From Dasypus novemcinctus (taxonomy: Eukaryota > Chordata > Mammalia > Cingulata > Dasypodidae): DNA of 64,000 bases. The position numbers were made by a program, and so were the translations under genes. The DNA lies in the NCBI RefSeq assembly GCF_030445035.2, contig NC_080682.1, forward strand, positions 29,556,770 through 29,620,769. The letters run 5' to 3'. Positions 10,002 to 21,639 of this stretch are shown here, one piece after another. How positions within the stretch are numbered: the first letter of the stretch is position 1; every line of letters starts with the position of its first letter. The notes beneath the pieces were generated by a model. It worked only from the letters and a program-made list of their open reading frames with translations, was not told the DNA's origin and made no database searches.

Positions 10002-10934
10002 ATGGACAGGGGAAATTGTTCTTCCTTAACTGAATTCCTTTTCATAGGAATAGCTTCTAACTCTGAGGTGAAAGTGACCCTCTTTATCATACTTCTAGCT
10101 GTTTACCTCATTAATATTTTGGCAAATCTTGGAATGATCATTTTAATTAGATTAGATTCCCAGCTTCACACACCAATGTACTTTTTCCTCAGCCACCTCT
10201 CCTTCTGTGACCTCTGCTATTCCACAGCAATTGGACCCAAGATGCTGATGGACTTCTTTGGTAAAAATAAATCAATTCCTTTTTTTGCTTGTGCTCTGCA
10301 ATTCTTCATCTTCTGTATCTTTGCAGATTCGGAGTGTCTCCTGCTGGCAGTGATGGCCTTTGATAGGTACGAGGCCATTAGTAACCCCTTGCTCTATACA
10401 GTCAACATGTCCAGCAGGGTGTGCTCCATGCTCATGGCTGGGGTGTACCTGGTAGGAATAGCAGACGCTCTGACACATACAATATTAACATTCCGCTTAT
10501 GTTTCTGTGGGTCAAATGAGATTAATCATTTCTTTTGTGATTTACCTCCTCTTTACCTCCTTTCATGCTCTGATATACAGGTCAATGAACTGGCATTATT
10601 CACCATTTTTGGCTTCATTGAACTGACTACCATTTCAGGAGTTATAGTGTCTTACTGTTATATTATTCTATCAGTGTTAAAGATCCACTCTATTGAGGGG
10701 AGATTGAAAGCTTTCTCCACCTGTACATCCCACTTGACTGCTGTCGCAATTTTCCAGGGAACTGTGATCTTCATGTATTTCCGGCCCAGTTCTTCCTACT
10801 CCTTAGATCAAGACAAAATAACCTCGATGTTTTATACCCTTGTGATTCCCATGTTAAACCCCCTGATTTATAGCCTACGGAACAAAGATGTGAAAGAGGC
10901 TTTGGAAAGACTGAAAAATAAAAGGTGGTTTTAA
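10002..10934 (+). CDS. OR5W2: Olfactory receptor 5W2, intact
   Basis: Class II odorant receptor: a seven-helix G-protein-coupled receptor of olfactory sensory neurons, signalling through Golf. The 310-residue product has N-glycosylation site NCS at residues 5-7 and TM1 around 25-49. [20 protein letters not shown] covers IC1/TM2 (55-74), the disulfide cysteine of TM3 is C97, and [15 protein letters not shown] is at 118-132. ECL2 holds cysteines near 167-189, with [10 protein letters not shown] (236-245) in TM6 and [12 protein letters not shown] (283-294) in TM7. Length and sequence agree throughout with my memory of human OR5W2 (310 aa), including the unusual MAFDRY with a charged residue before AI. 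An in-frame ATG exists at 9924 but would add 26 residues unknown in the family, so 10002 is preferred. No stops or frameshifts were seen. The family's usual MAYDRYVAIC cysteine is S127 here. The ligand cannot be read from sequence. Confidence 0.96.
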   Translation: MDRGNCSSLTEFLFIGIASNSEVKVTLFIILLAVYLINILANLGMIILIRLDSQLHTPMYFFLSHLSFCDLCYSTAIGPKMLMDFFGKNKSIPFFACALQFFIFCIFADSECLLLAVMAFDRYEAISNPLLYTVNMSSRVCSMLMAGVYLVGIADALTHTILTFRLCFCGSNEINHFFCDLPPLYLLSCSDIQVNELALFTIFGFIELTTISGVIVSYCYIILSVLKIHSIEGRLKAFSTCTSHLTAVAIFQGTVIFMYFRPSSSYSLDQDKITSMFYTLVIPMLNPLIYSLRNKDVKEALERLKNKRWF

Positions 10935-13549
10935 GTATTTATATTATATAAATGTATATGCATGTATATATGTGTGTGAATTTTGGTTGTTGTTTTCATA
11001 AAATTCTATGATAATGCATGAGAGAAAAGTTGCCTCAAATACTAATTTATAAAGAATTATTCACTAAATTACTATCCATACCAAATTTTTGCATTTCCCT
11101 AAACAATCATATTTCATTGTATGCCCTGAATTTCTAATTCCTTCTTTGTGTGAAACTTGCCTGACACTTCTTGTTATGTCAATTTTATATTTGTTCAGAT
11201 TTCATTTGTGTACTATTTCCATTGTTTTAAAATATATTGTATTACTGTCTTTTGTACATTTAGATGTATAGTATTTCATGGTGAATATGGTAGTTCTTAT
11301 ACTAATGAATAATCTAATGCAAAAACAAACATTAGTTAAGCATTGAAAAATTCATTTAAACTGCAAATAATCACACAATAAAAAAGACCAATAAAAAGCC
11401 AAAAAATAGTGTCTGACTTGGTAGACAGAGTAGGAAAGTTTCCCTGAACAGATAAATTGTGTCATAGGCCTTAGGCAGAGAGACTAGCAATTAGGGAGGG
11501 TCCAAGGAGGAGGACAACAATTTGCCTTTAAAGAAGTGATAAACCCAACAGGCTTAGGCTATAAAGAACAAAGGGAAGGACCTGAGGAAAGTACATCCCT
11601 GACTGATAATTCTTAATTCCTTCATAACTTCCTCCAGAAAAGCTTTTCTTCTATTCTCTTTTACCCACCCATATTAAATGCTCTTATTTTTGTATTCAGA
11701 AGCAAATTTCTCCTCAAGGAATTTTCATAATATTATTCTGTATATTAAATCATTTTCTCCAACATGGGACTGTGAAAGCATTTTGTGTTTAATAACTGAT
11801 TTTTTCATTTCTGTTGTCTGAAGAATCTGCCTCATGTCTTGAGCACAAAATGGGAAATAAAGCCACCGATAAGTAACAAGATAAAAACAATATTATCAAT
11901 ATCAAGTGATTATTAAAGGCTAGTCAAAACAAATTTAACTGAAGGTAGAGTATGTGCCTTGACTATATTTTTTCATAGCATATAGCACATGTACTTGTTG
12001 TGGTTACTATAACTAGTAGATATATGAAGGAATACCTACTAATAATTCAGGAATAAAGAACATCCATTGGTCTACTTTCTTGATGTTCACCTATTTAATC
12101 TGCTTCAGTTCTAGCAACATTAAAGGACACTCTGAATTATATAATTGTACAAGCTAAAGACATGAAATTAATTAGACTTGATTGTTGACAGTGTAAAATG
12201 CTCAGTGTGAAAAAATTTAAGAATGGGAGTAAAGCCTGAAGACCTCCTGTGCTCTACAAGTTCGCATTCATTTGTGGATTCTTAGGAATGTTAAGGGAAA
12301 TTATAAAAGTTGAAACAGCCTATGTAGAAATCTTGTTTAGACAAATGACTTTAAGGGTTTTCTCCCCCACCATATTTTCTCAATTAGTCCATACTGTGAT
12401 GGAATAGTTATTATGTGCAGAAGCATGTTAGAAAACTGCATTTGAAATTGAAATACTAAAGTTCAAACAGTGGAAGGACTTCAATGGATTGCCACCAACT
12501 TGGAATACCTGAACATGTCATATAATTAACCCATCAAGCTCACATATATATATGTGATATATATATATGTATATCTAAAGATCAATTTGATCTCCAAATT
12601 GACCTCTTTATACACCTAGTGAGTGTGAAATAGAAGGAAGGCTATTTTAAGCCCAATAAAAGATACCCAAAATGGAATTGACTATTTTGATTGTGTTTTC
12701 CTTAAATGTGCAACTTGAGGTAGAATAACCAATTATTGGGAATCTTATTTAAAAGATTCATGACTCATATAGGAGCTTAGGAAGATGGATTGAAGGGATC
12801 TTTCTACTTTGGAATGCTACAGGAATAGTAAGAACCTAACTTCAAAAGGCTTTAATCTATCCTAACCCTGCTGCATATTTCTTCATTGAACTCTGTTATT
12901 CTGTTTCTCTACCTCACACCTTTCTCACACACCTACCAACTAATAATGGGAAATTTATTTTCCAAACTTTATATTACAAGCATATGTGTAGTGGGCTAAT
13001 ATAAGCATATTCCTAGATCTATACTACTTCCTTAGGTCTTCTCACTAACCCCTGAACATAAGAATGGCACAGTAATGGATTTGGGTGTATATTAAACAGT
13101 AAATAGAAAGATACAAGATGATGAGCCACATTTGTGAGACTAGAAGAGCAATAATGTTCAATGACTCAGTTAGTGGAGGTAGGCATTAAAGCCAGAAGCA
13201 GCAAATTTACCTCCCTTGAGGAAACCCTGTGTTATGAACCTGCTGTGTACCAGGTGCCTTAGTGCCACTAAAACCACTGTGCCCTTTAACAAGTCACTCT
13301 TCCTTGATAGACTTTAGTTCTTTCTCTGTAAAAGAGGGACTTAATTTCAAAATCACTGAAGTCCTTCCAGATGCCACCTTTTGTCTCTATGTAGATCTAT
13401 GATAATAATAAATCTACCACGCTATTAGACTGATTTTGGAAAAAAAGCGAGTTGATTCATCTCTATAAAAAGGAAAGTACTGTGTATCTAGTCTGATATG
13501 ACATGAGATCAGTGAGATCATAGGTTTATCAAAAGGCCAAATACTTTTT
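10935..13549. other. Intergenic, no gene seen
   Basis: 3' flank of OR5W2. AT-rich, with a short TA-rich microsatellite at about 12543-12573. No protein family or repeat family recognised with confidence. Confidence 0.45.
11378..11395 (+). terminator. Candidate polyadenylation signals of OR5W2
   Basis: Two AATAAA hexamers, at 11378 and 11390, lie about 450 bp after the OR5W2 stop codon on the coding strand. This is a reasonable distance for an OR 3' UTR. No supporting GU-rich element was analysed. Confidence 0.35.
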
Positions 13550-13870
13550 TCCACATTTTTATTTATTGAAGTATATCACTCACACATAAAAATACATAAA
13601 CAATAAATGTATAATAACGGTTGTGAACTTACAAAGCAAACATACATAACATCATACAGGACTCTCATAACTCACCCTACCACCAATAACTTGCATTATT
13701 GTTGTTTTTTTGTCTTTATTTTTTAATATTACATTAAAAAACTATGATGTCCCTGTATACCCCCTAACTCCTCCCCCCACTCCTCCCCCCATAACAATCT
13801 CCTTCCATCATCATGAGACATTCTTTGCATTAATACTTATAAACAAAGCCCTTCTAGCTAGATTCTTATT
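13550..13870 (-). mobile_element. Two short L1 3' ends, antisense
   Basis: 13550-13690 is the reverse complement of the 3' UTR module at 30120-30275 (shared aacttacaaa, catacaggactctcataact and caccaataactt wording). 13700-13870 is the reverse complement of the terminal piece of the xenarthran-type L1 3' UTR (acattaaaaa...ccctgtatacccc...catcatcatgagacattc; compare 58160-58250). Both are severely 5'-truncated, non-coding insertions. Confidence 0.7.
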
Positions 13871-14109
13871 CACATTCCCACTTTAAAAGACACATCAAAG
13901 AAATGGATATCCAACTTTATATGTAAATAAAAAGTAAAGCCTCACTGCAATATGATGACTTATTTACAGGACAGTTAAAGTGAGGATAATCAGAGCTAAT
14001 AAGTACTGGGAGTACATGGAACATCCATAATTCTCACACAAATGAAAACTGTCAACCTTATTTTGAAAGCTATATAGAAGTATCTTCTACAGCTGAACAT
14101 ACACATGAC

Positions 14110-14690
14110 ATAAAAAAATCTAAAACTTGGATTTCTAGTTTTAGCGAAGACGATAAGGGAATGAAACCACAAAAGCTATGTACAAAATTTTTAACAGTAG
14201 TATTATTTACAATAACATAAATCTGAAAATGACTCAGGTTTCTATCAACACATTACATAAGGGTTGATGGTTTTGTGGGTTTTTTTTTGCATATCATTAA
14301 TAACTTTTAGACTTTGCACACCATAAAGCCTCGTTAAAAGCATTCAAACTTGCCTTTGTATCACTACAATCCAAACCAATATACAAATGAACGTGGGTGT
14401 CTGCATTTCAATACAATTTTTATGGCCCATATTTGCAAACTTCTGCTCTAGATCAAATAAAAAATATATGCTATATGCTATATAGGACTACTACCCATCC
14501 ATGAAAATTAAGAATGATCGGAAGAAATTCCAACATGGAGGAATCTCACACACATAAACTTTAGTAAAAGAGGTCTGACATAATTGTATACAAACTGTAG
14601 GATTTCACTTCCACATGGTTAAAAATATACAAACTAATCTATATATATCGCACATTAAGTTGTGCTAGGGTATGGGGATGGTTACTGAGA
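14110..14690 (+). mobile_element. Degraded L1 3' fragment, sense, split by a DNA transposon
   Basis: Weak late-L1 similarity (acccatccatgaaaatta; aggaatctcacacacataaac; aagaggtctgacataattgtata) surrounds the hAT remnant at 14285-14455. It is ancient and non-coding. The ~100-codon frame that follows at 14672-14986 has no family resemblance. Confidence 0.5.
14285..14455. mobile_element. Non-autonomous hAT-type DNA transposon remnant
   Basis: Resembles the common mammalian MER-type hAT element that ends in the ggcaaactttttctgtaaagggcc inverted repeat. Recognisable pieces are cttttagactttgca, aatgaacgtgggtgtctgcattt, caatacaatttttatgg and the end tgcaaacttctgctct. It has no transposase reading frame. 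The subfamily name is uncertain. Confidence 0.5.
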
Positions 14691-15519
14691 TGCTTGGTAA
14701 TGTCCTATCTTATGTTATGGGTTCTAGGTGCACAGATATTTTCATTTCTGAAAAATCTCTTGACATGCTAATCACAAAATTATTTTTAAAATGCTTTAAA
14801 AACAAAGGCTATGAGGTATCATATTTTAAGCAACTGTTGGATTTCATTATTTTTTCAATCTTTAGTAGTTTCTTGTATACAATAGTCAAATATATTTTCA
14901 AATTTAAAATAGACTGCAACTTCCATATAATATATAAATCAATAATTATTATTTTTATTGCTCAAAATGTGCTGCTTCACTTGTAGATCAAAAATGTCTG
15001 TATCAACACAGGGGCATTTTTTATTCATTCAGAACTGGCAATGAGACTAAATGTACTTTGTACTAGTATTATGCATTGAACTCTGTTTTTTCCTAACGTC
15101 TATACCTTAGTTCCAGGGAATGATTTTCTGAAGTTTTATACATAGACAATTGACTGCATAGCATTATTTTTGGTGGCAGCAGTGGCACCCAGAAAGCCTT
15201 AAAGATAGGTATATGCTTGTCATGTGCTTGCCTCTGATGCCTAATTTCCTCCTAAAGACATTGTTTTAAATGATAACAGTGTCATTCTGAAGTAAAACAC
15301 AAATCCCTTTGGTTGGCCAACTATGATATCCAATTTGTAGTAATGATGCAGCTATTGAGACTTATGTTTTAATGGGGAGGCCTGGAAGGAAATCGGAATA
15401 TGTTATCTGAGGGGCAAGTCATGCTTAGGTACCTAAATCTGGATCCTGTCTAAGCAGGGAATTCCTTTAAGCCGAGATCTGACATCCTTGGGGAGGGCTA
15501 AGCACCTAAAGCGAAAATG
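14691..15519. other. Intergenic, no gene seen
   Basis: AT-rich sequence between the L1 fragment and the GC-rich LTR. No recognisable gene. Base composition rises sharply at about 15520, where the LTR begins. Confidence 0.45.
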
Positions 15520-15523
15520 TGAT

Positions 15524-16490
15524 TGTGCGACGGTTTGCTCGGTCGGTAGAGGTCGGGTCTGGCTGCGGACGAGGGGTCGGTCCAGCTCTGGACGAGGGGT
15601 CGGTCCCGCTTGGGACGAGGGGTCGGTCCCACTTGGGACGAGGGGTCGGTCCGGCAGCAGACGAGGGATCGGTCTCACAAGGGGTTGCGCGGTTCGGCTG
15701 ACGGGGTCGCCCGGCGAAGCCGGCGACGAAGGGGTCGCCCGGAGAAGCAGGCGACGAAGGGGTCGCCCGGAGAAGCAGGCGACGAACTAGGGACAAGGGA
15801 GGCCAGGCCCTTGTTGGGGGCTCTCAGGACTGGAGGGCGCACGGCAGAAGAACTACCACGGAGACAAGGTAAACACGCAAGTCCACTTTACTGAGGGAGA
15901 GGCAACAGTTTTATAGGGGCTGGGGAAGGCTGATTGGTCGAAGCCACGCCCTGTTCTGATTGGTTGCCGACGAAAGGTCAGTGGGCGGTACTGGACGGGG
16001 GAGGGGTGGTGGTTAGGGATTGGCTGTCGCTGTTGCTGGGAGAAGGGGCAGGGTTTAGGGATTGGTGGCTGCTGTTGCTGGGGTGGAGGGCAGACTTGAG
16101 TTTCCCGCCCACGCCTGGCTGTTGCTGCTGTCGGGGGAAGGGAAAAGGGCGGGCTGGATTTTTCCGCCCACACCTGGCTGTTGCTGCTGTCGGGGGAGGG
16201 GAAAAGGGCAGACTGGAATTTTCTGCCCTGTGCCTGCGCAGGGAGAAGGAAGAAGAAGGGTGCCGCCCCACAAGGCATCGGGTGGCGCCATCTGGGAGGA
16301 GGGGCGGCCGCGGAAGCATGGCTGCCGAGAAGGGGAGACCCGAGGGCACTCTGCGCCCATGCCGAGCTTCCTTCAGGGGTGGCGGTGGGCCCGACCAACC
16401 ACCCTATTATGGGGGCAGCGGAATTAGGCCTACCGTGGCCGCTCCCCTGCCAGGCCAGCAAACCACACTTCACCCCGAGGGGTGACCGCA
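15524..16490 (-). mobile_element. Solo LTR of an endogenous retrovirus, ERV1/gammaretrovirus-like
   Basis: A 967-bp LTR read on the minus strand. It begins tgcggtcacccc and ends gtcgcaca, and a perfect 4-bp target duplication, tgat, sits at 15520-15523 and 16491-16494. The U3 part holds a 59-bp direct repeat (anchors at 16114 and 16173), two CCAAT boxes (attgg at 15932 and about 15958), a GC box (15944-15951) and a TATA box (15909-15915). R/U5 follows. The U5 end carries two minisatellites: a 28-bp unit (starts 15703, 15731, 15759) and a 23-bp unit (starts 15568, 15591, 15614, 15637, 15660). No gag, pol or env is attached, so it is a solo LTR left by recombination. The exact duplication and still-dense CpG content suggest it is fairly young. 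All open frames over this interval are by-products of GC-rich DNA. Confidence 0.88.
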
Positions 16491-16494
16491 TGAT

Positions 16495-17445
16495 TGGAAA
16501 AGAATCAGAAGTTGAGCAAGGAAGACTTCATCTACTCCAAATATATATTAGATAAAGTAGCTAATGCAAATAAAGCTTTTGAGTAATACAAATCCATCAA
16601 CTTCTTATAGTTACCTGGTGGACAATTATTAATAATTACTCAGGTGTTTCAATTCTTCATCAACACTATTCCCCACAGGAATAAATGTTATATATTACTA
16701 TCAAGAGCATTACATAAAGAATGGCAATGAAATGTGAAAAGCCATTACCATTGTCAACAAAATAACATCTCTCAAAATCAAAATATACTAATTCCCCTGA
16801 TTTTAATTTGATGAGTCTTCTAACTTTATACAAAGCAAGGTAACCAACAACAATAAAAGGCATCTTTCTCTTTACTCACAAGTAGAGTTTTAAAAGAAAC
16901 ATGAAAAGATCTTAAGTATTGACATGCATAAAATGTCATCTGCCTAATATGTCTTAGTGTATTTTAAAACAGAAATTTTGCATTGGGTGGTTTAGTGACA
17001 GTTAAGTCAACTGTATTAAGATATAGACTTTACATGACTCATGTTTGATGTTGTACGTTGTCTTGAAACATAAGTCTAGAATAGATGATCGATGAACCCA
17101 TAACAATCTGTGCTTGCCGATATACAGAAGTGATTCATACATTATAAAATACATTCTAAACCTGAACACTACAGAAAGATTCCCCAAGCTACCACTTTGC
17201 ACATCTTCAAGAGGCACTATTCTCCTTATTTTCTATTTGTTTCCTGGAATTGTGTAATATAGTGGTTGTCTATGTCACTTATTCTTCATAACAATTTTAA
17301 TACTATGTTAGCGTACAGATGAAATAAATAAAACAATCTACCTCCCAACATGGCAGCTCTCTCTCTCTGCCCTCGATTGCCTATATTGGAGGTCTGCCTT
17401 GGTTTACACATGCTACTTAGATGACTGTTCTGTTCACTAGGATAT
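16495..17445. other. Intergenic, no gene seen
   Basis: AT-rich interval between the solo LTR and the presumed 3' end of the NRAS retrocopy. No gene or repeat family recognised. Confidence 0.4.
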
Positions 17446-17449
17446 CTAA

Positions 17450-20400
17450 AAATGTGTGGAACAATAATTTTTATTTTCCAACCATTAATTTAATGTAAAC
17501 ACACAACAGTGTTACCTTAGAATAACCAAATAAATTGCTTTTTAAATGATTAAGCAAAGAACTTCCCGTTTCTATTTTCTAGAAATTTAACAAAAAAATA
17601 TCTACCTAAGATTGGATTAATTACAATAAAATAGTCAACCTAAATATCAGCCCTTTTATTTAGGACTAAGGAGGTCGATTTTCCTATTTAAACAGCAGAA
17701 TTGCACAACTGATATTTTTACCTACACATTGGATGGCACAGAAATATAAAAGTCATACAACTTTTGTTGAGAGCTTCCTTCCCCTCCAGAATACAATTAC
17801 TTCTCAGACTTTTAAAAATCATGCTATACTTTGAAATATCTCTACAACTACTCTAATAATGAGAACACTTTTAAAAAATTCTTATAGCAAACAAAATATC
17901 ATGCTAGACTGTTTAAAGAAACTTAGCAAAGATGAAAAATAATGTATAAGAATTATAGTTCCTTGTTTATAGCAACCACCCAAATAAAATATTTTCTCTA
18001 ATTAATTATTCTTGCTTCCTGCAATTTATTTAGCAAAGATGAATTATGAGAAGCAGAATGTACCAGTTTTTGGTTTTGAATTGTAGCTACCAGCAAATGT
18101 GTTCGTGACTGCAAAGGTGAAGCAAACTATGATTATGTTCACAAATAATAAAATGGGAAAAATTCTCTTTAAAGTGTTTCTCTGTCCTTACTTTCAATTC
18201 AAGAGAAAAATTTCACAGCAGTTTAAGGGTGATGAAAGACTATGGGGCCCACTAAAATAAAATTATAATTAATTTTCGCTATTATACTCCTAAAGTGCTG
18301 TCATATGATATTTTATTACTAACTTAATAAGTTATAGTAAGCTGTGAACAAATACAGCACTTGTCAGATTCTCTTACAGATTAGTCATGGTGCCTTTAGA
18401 TAGACAGAACATTTGTTTTAACTCTTTAAGTAGCAAACTTAAAAAAGATGCATAAGGAAATATGTAATTTATGATAGCTGACCAGGCACTTAACTTGAGG
18501 AAAAAGACTTACCAATTTCGAGGTAACCTAAAATTGTTTTCAGCAATCACAAACATATTCTAAAAAAATCACCTTTTATACCACGCTGACTGAAGTTACT
18601 CATCTCTTTTCGGAATGTAGTTTTGTCACCCTACTGTGTGAAAACTGAAACCTAAGTTCAACTTCTTAATATGATAATAAAAGAACATTTTCAAGTCTGA
18701 ATTTTGGTCCTATTTAGATACTTCTGTTCTTAGAAAATACTTGAGAAAGCTTTAAGGAGTTATGGGCAAAAGAGTCTGAGATGAGGAACTATCTCTTTCT
18801 CCCTAAATTGACATTAAATTTAAAAGACATTTTTAGGAGGTGTCAAGCTACCAGCCACTTTCATACTAAATAAAAAAGATTGGTTGAAGTGATAAGCCTC
18901 AATCTAGCCACAGGAAAACATCAGAGGGTAATGTCCAAAGGGAGGAGAAACAAAGGAGAAAGCTTCTGTTCACAGGTGATGACAGTAATGTGAAAGCTCC
19001 CAGAATCAGCACTAAGGAGCACAATTCCTTGGGTTTATTAAACTCTGGACACAGTATGTTTCTTTCCCTTTTCTAAATTCATTTCAAGGTAATGTGGAGT
19101 TTGCTTAACAAATGAGGATTCATAATAGAAGGTGGGGGATCTCAGTAAGTATTTAGAATTATCAGATGAGGATAGAGGGTGGCCATTTTGGAATTATTCT
19201 TTTATTGAAAGTTATCCAGGTCTATTATTGATTTTCTATTCCTTTCTCAATTTCCATTCAAAGTCTACCTATTTGCAACAAACTTATTAGCCTTGGTTAT
19301 CTGGTATGCATAGACTAATCAAAATCCTATTTTAAATAGATTATTATGCATAAGAATTTTTTTAAAAATTTTGACTTGAGGCATCATTCTCAAAAAAACA
19401 TCTAAGGAGAAAAACTTTTGGTATAATTTAAAGTTTTTATATGTCTTTAAAAAAGTCTAAATACTTTATTTATAAAGAATTCTAGGCGGACCCTCCTTAG
19501 TATACCAGTCATTGTGAAGCATTTGTGCTAATTGGCCTCTTTCCTTGCAGGGAAAACAGCAAGCGTCTGGAAAAACTTCTCCCTGTAATTACTAGTACAA
19601 TGTGCTCCTGTGGAAGAATTTATGTCTGTGATACTAACGGGCTTGTTCAGGTTTTGAGATTATGACCCTGGTTCATTAGCACCATACTTTACTGAACTGA
19701 AATAATTAATCAAGTACCATATGATGCTGGTTGAGAAGCACAAGATGGGATGAGAAGGAGATTGAGGGCAATAGTTATAAATGTCTCAAAATACATGATA
19801 AGTAGTGAAAATTTAGTTTGTCTGTTAATATACTGCTTTATAGATTGAAAATAGCTAATGACACCTATTAAAACTGCACCCAAATTATTATATCTGACCT
19901 CCTGCAAATATAGAGTCTCTGGAGTGACCCAAATTTGAATGAGTAGAAGTTCATCAGACATAAGTTTATCACTAAGCTAGAGTAAACAAACAACATACAT
20001 GTATAAGCAGTAACCTTGCAAAAATGTGGAAATTAGGGAAAAATTAAGTGAAATTATCCATAATTGTTTCCAGTTTCAACCTTCTCATTGGACAGCCCAA
20101 AAACAGACTTCTGGAAGATCAACATAATACATGTAAGAAATGGCATCTGCTACCATATAGATGTATCTTTCCTTCAAAGAACTGACTGATCATAAACATA
20201 TCTCATTCATTCATTTTCATATTGTTTTTGAGACACTGACTCTATTGAAGTTTTGGAAAGGGAGTCTATTGTAAAGAAATTTTCCAGGAAAAAGTCACTT
20301 CTCTTTAAAAGTCAGATTTAATTACATGAAAGTTGAGAAAAATAGGATGGACTCAAAAGTCTAAATACTTTTGTATATATGAATATAGAGCAGATGCCAG

Positions 20401-21625
20401 TTTAGGGAATATGGCTGACAGGTTTACAAACAAAACAAAACTGCAACATTAACTATTCTCTGCAAAACAGTAATTTATGACATTTTTCCAAAAGTCAACA
20501 TAGTTCCAAATTCAACAGTTAAAGAAAAAAAAAAAGTCATCAGTAGTTGCTTTTTAGATCTCAAGACTCTGTTTCAACAGAATTTCATGTTTTCAGTTTG
20601 GTTTTCTAATCCAGAGCATGAATTCCTTTTTGGATGAAAAACCTGAGGTGGGATGGGGGGAAGGAGGAATACCCAGGACAGAAAAGTACTGGGGAGTGAA
20701 AAGAGGTGTATTTCTCTGGTCAGACAACAGAATGAGAAGGTAGTTATTCTGAGAATTTCTCAAATAGAGAATATTGTATTGATCTATTGAGAGCTGGGGA
20801 AGTAGCAATAACTTCTTGAGATTGAAAATCGCAACGGGGATAATTCTCCTCCAGGGAAGTCAGGACCAGGCACCAGAGCAGCTTGAAAGTGGATCTTTTC
20901 TGAAGATAGAATTTTATGAGTATCTTGTTAGATGACCACACATGGCAACCCCACACAACTTTGAGACCCATCATCACTGCTCTTGAATTTTTTCATTCGT
21001 TACTGACGTATATCTTACCAATGTGTAAAAGGCATCTTGGACACCCTTTCTGACCTTAGGTGAGGTTTCAGTAAATGGAATGCCATAATTCTTGGCCCGT
21101 TCATTGGCTTGTTTTTTGTCTACTGTCCTTGTTGGCAAATCACATTTGTTTCCTACCAGCACCATAGGTACATCATTTGAACCTTTAACTCGCTTAATCT
21201 GCTCCCTGTAGAGGTTAATACCTGTAAATGATTTATTATTACTGATGACAAACACACAAAGGAAACCTTCGCCTGTCCTCATGTGTAGGTCTCTCATGGC
21301 ACTGTATTCTTCTTGTCTGGTCATACCCAGTATGTAGAGCAGAGAGGTTTCGCCATCTATAACCACCTGTTTTTTGGAAAGAATTCTCTATGTATTAGAA
21401 TCATACTCATCTACAAAGTGGTTCTGGACTAGCTCGATTGTCAGTGCTCTTTTATCAACACCACCTGTTCTGACCAACACCAGTTTGTACTCAATCATTT
21501 CACACCACCTATTATCTCAACTGCACTGTTTTCCCTTCAGAAGGGTTCAGGACTACAACCAGGAAAAATACTGTAGACCTCGGCACTGGCATTAATAGCC
21601 ACCACTAGGGATTGGCACTTCGTGA
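17450..21625 (-). pseudogene. NRAS: NRAS processed pseudogene with long 3' UTR
   Basis: Reverse-transcribed copy of the mRNA for the small GTPase NRAS. The coding part runs from 21498 to a conserved TAA at 20928-20930 (571 nt; NRAS 570), with no introns. Readable pieces are [20 protein letters not shown] (start and P-loop, with GAGGVGKS degraded), [87 protein letters not shown] and [19 protein letters not shown] and LPTRTVD point to NRAS rather than KRAS or HRAS. An in-frame TAG lies in the switch I region (near 21395), the DTAGQEEY motif is lost, and a shift follows TLVR. The 5' UTR matches NRAS up to about 21625. The 3' UTR is collinear with NRAS, in my recollection, to at least about 18600, and may run to the aataaa near 17475. 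I saw no clear A tail. It is an old, dead copy. Confidence 0.9.
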
Positions 21626-21639
21626 ATTGTTTTTTAAAG

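Noticed and set aside
15433-16555. Cluster of overlapping open frames of 60-212 codons on both strands
   Set aside because: They arise from the GC-rich, stop-poor LTR at 15524-16490 and its minisatellites. The peptides are low-complexity repeats with no protein family.
20974-21366. 130-codon RAS-like frame as a live GTPase gene
   Set aside because: It begins inside the G domain, the P-loop upstream is degraded, an in-frame stop and a frameshift interrupt it, and DTAGQ is lost. It is part of an NRAS retrocopy.
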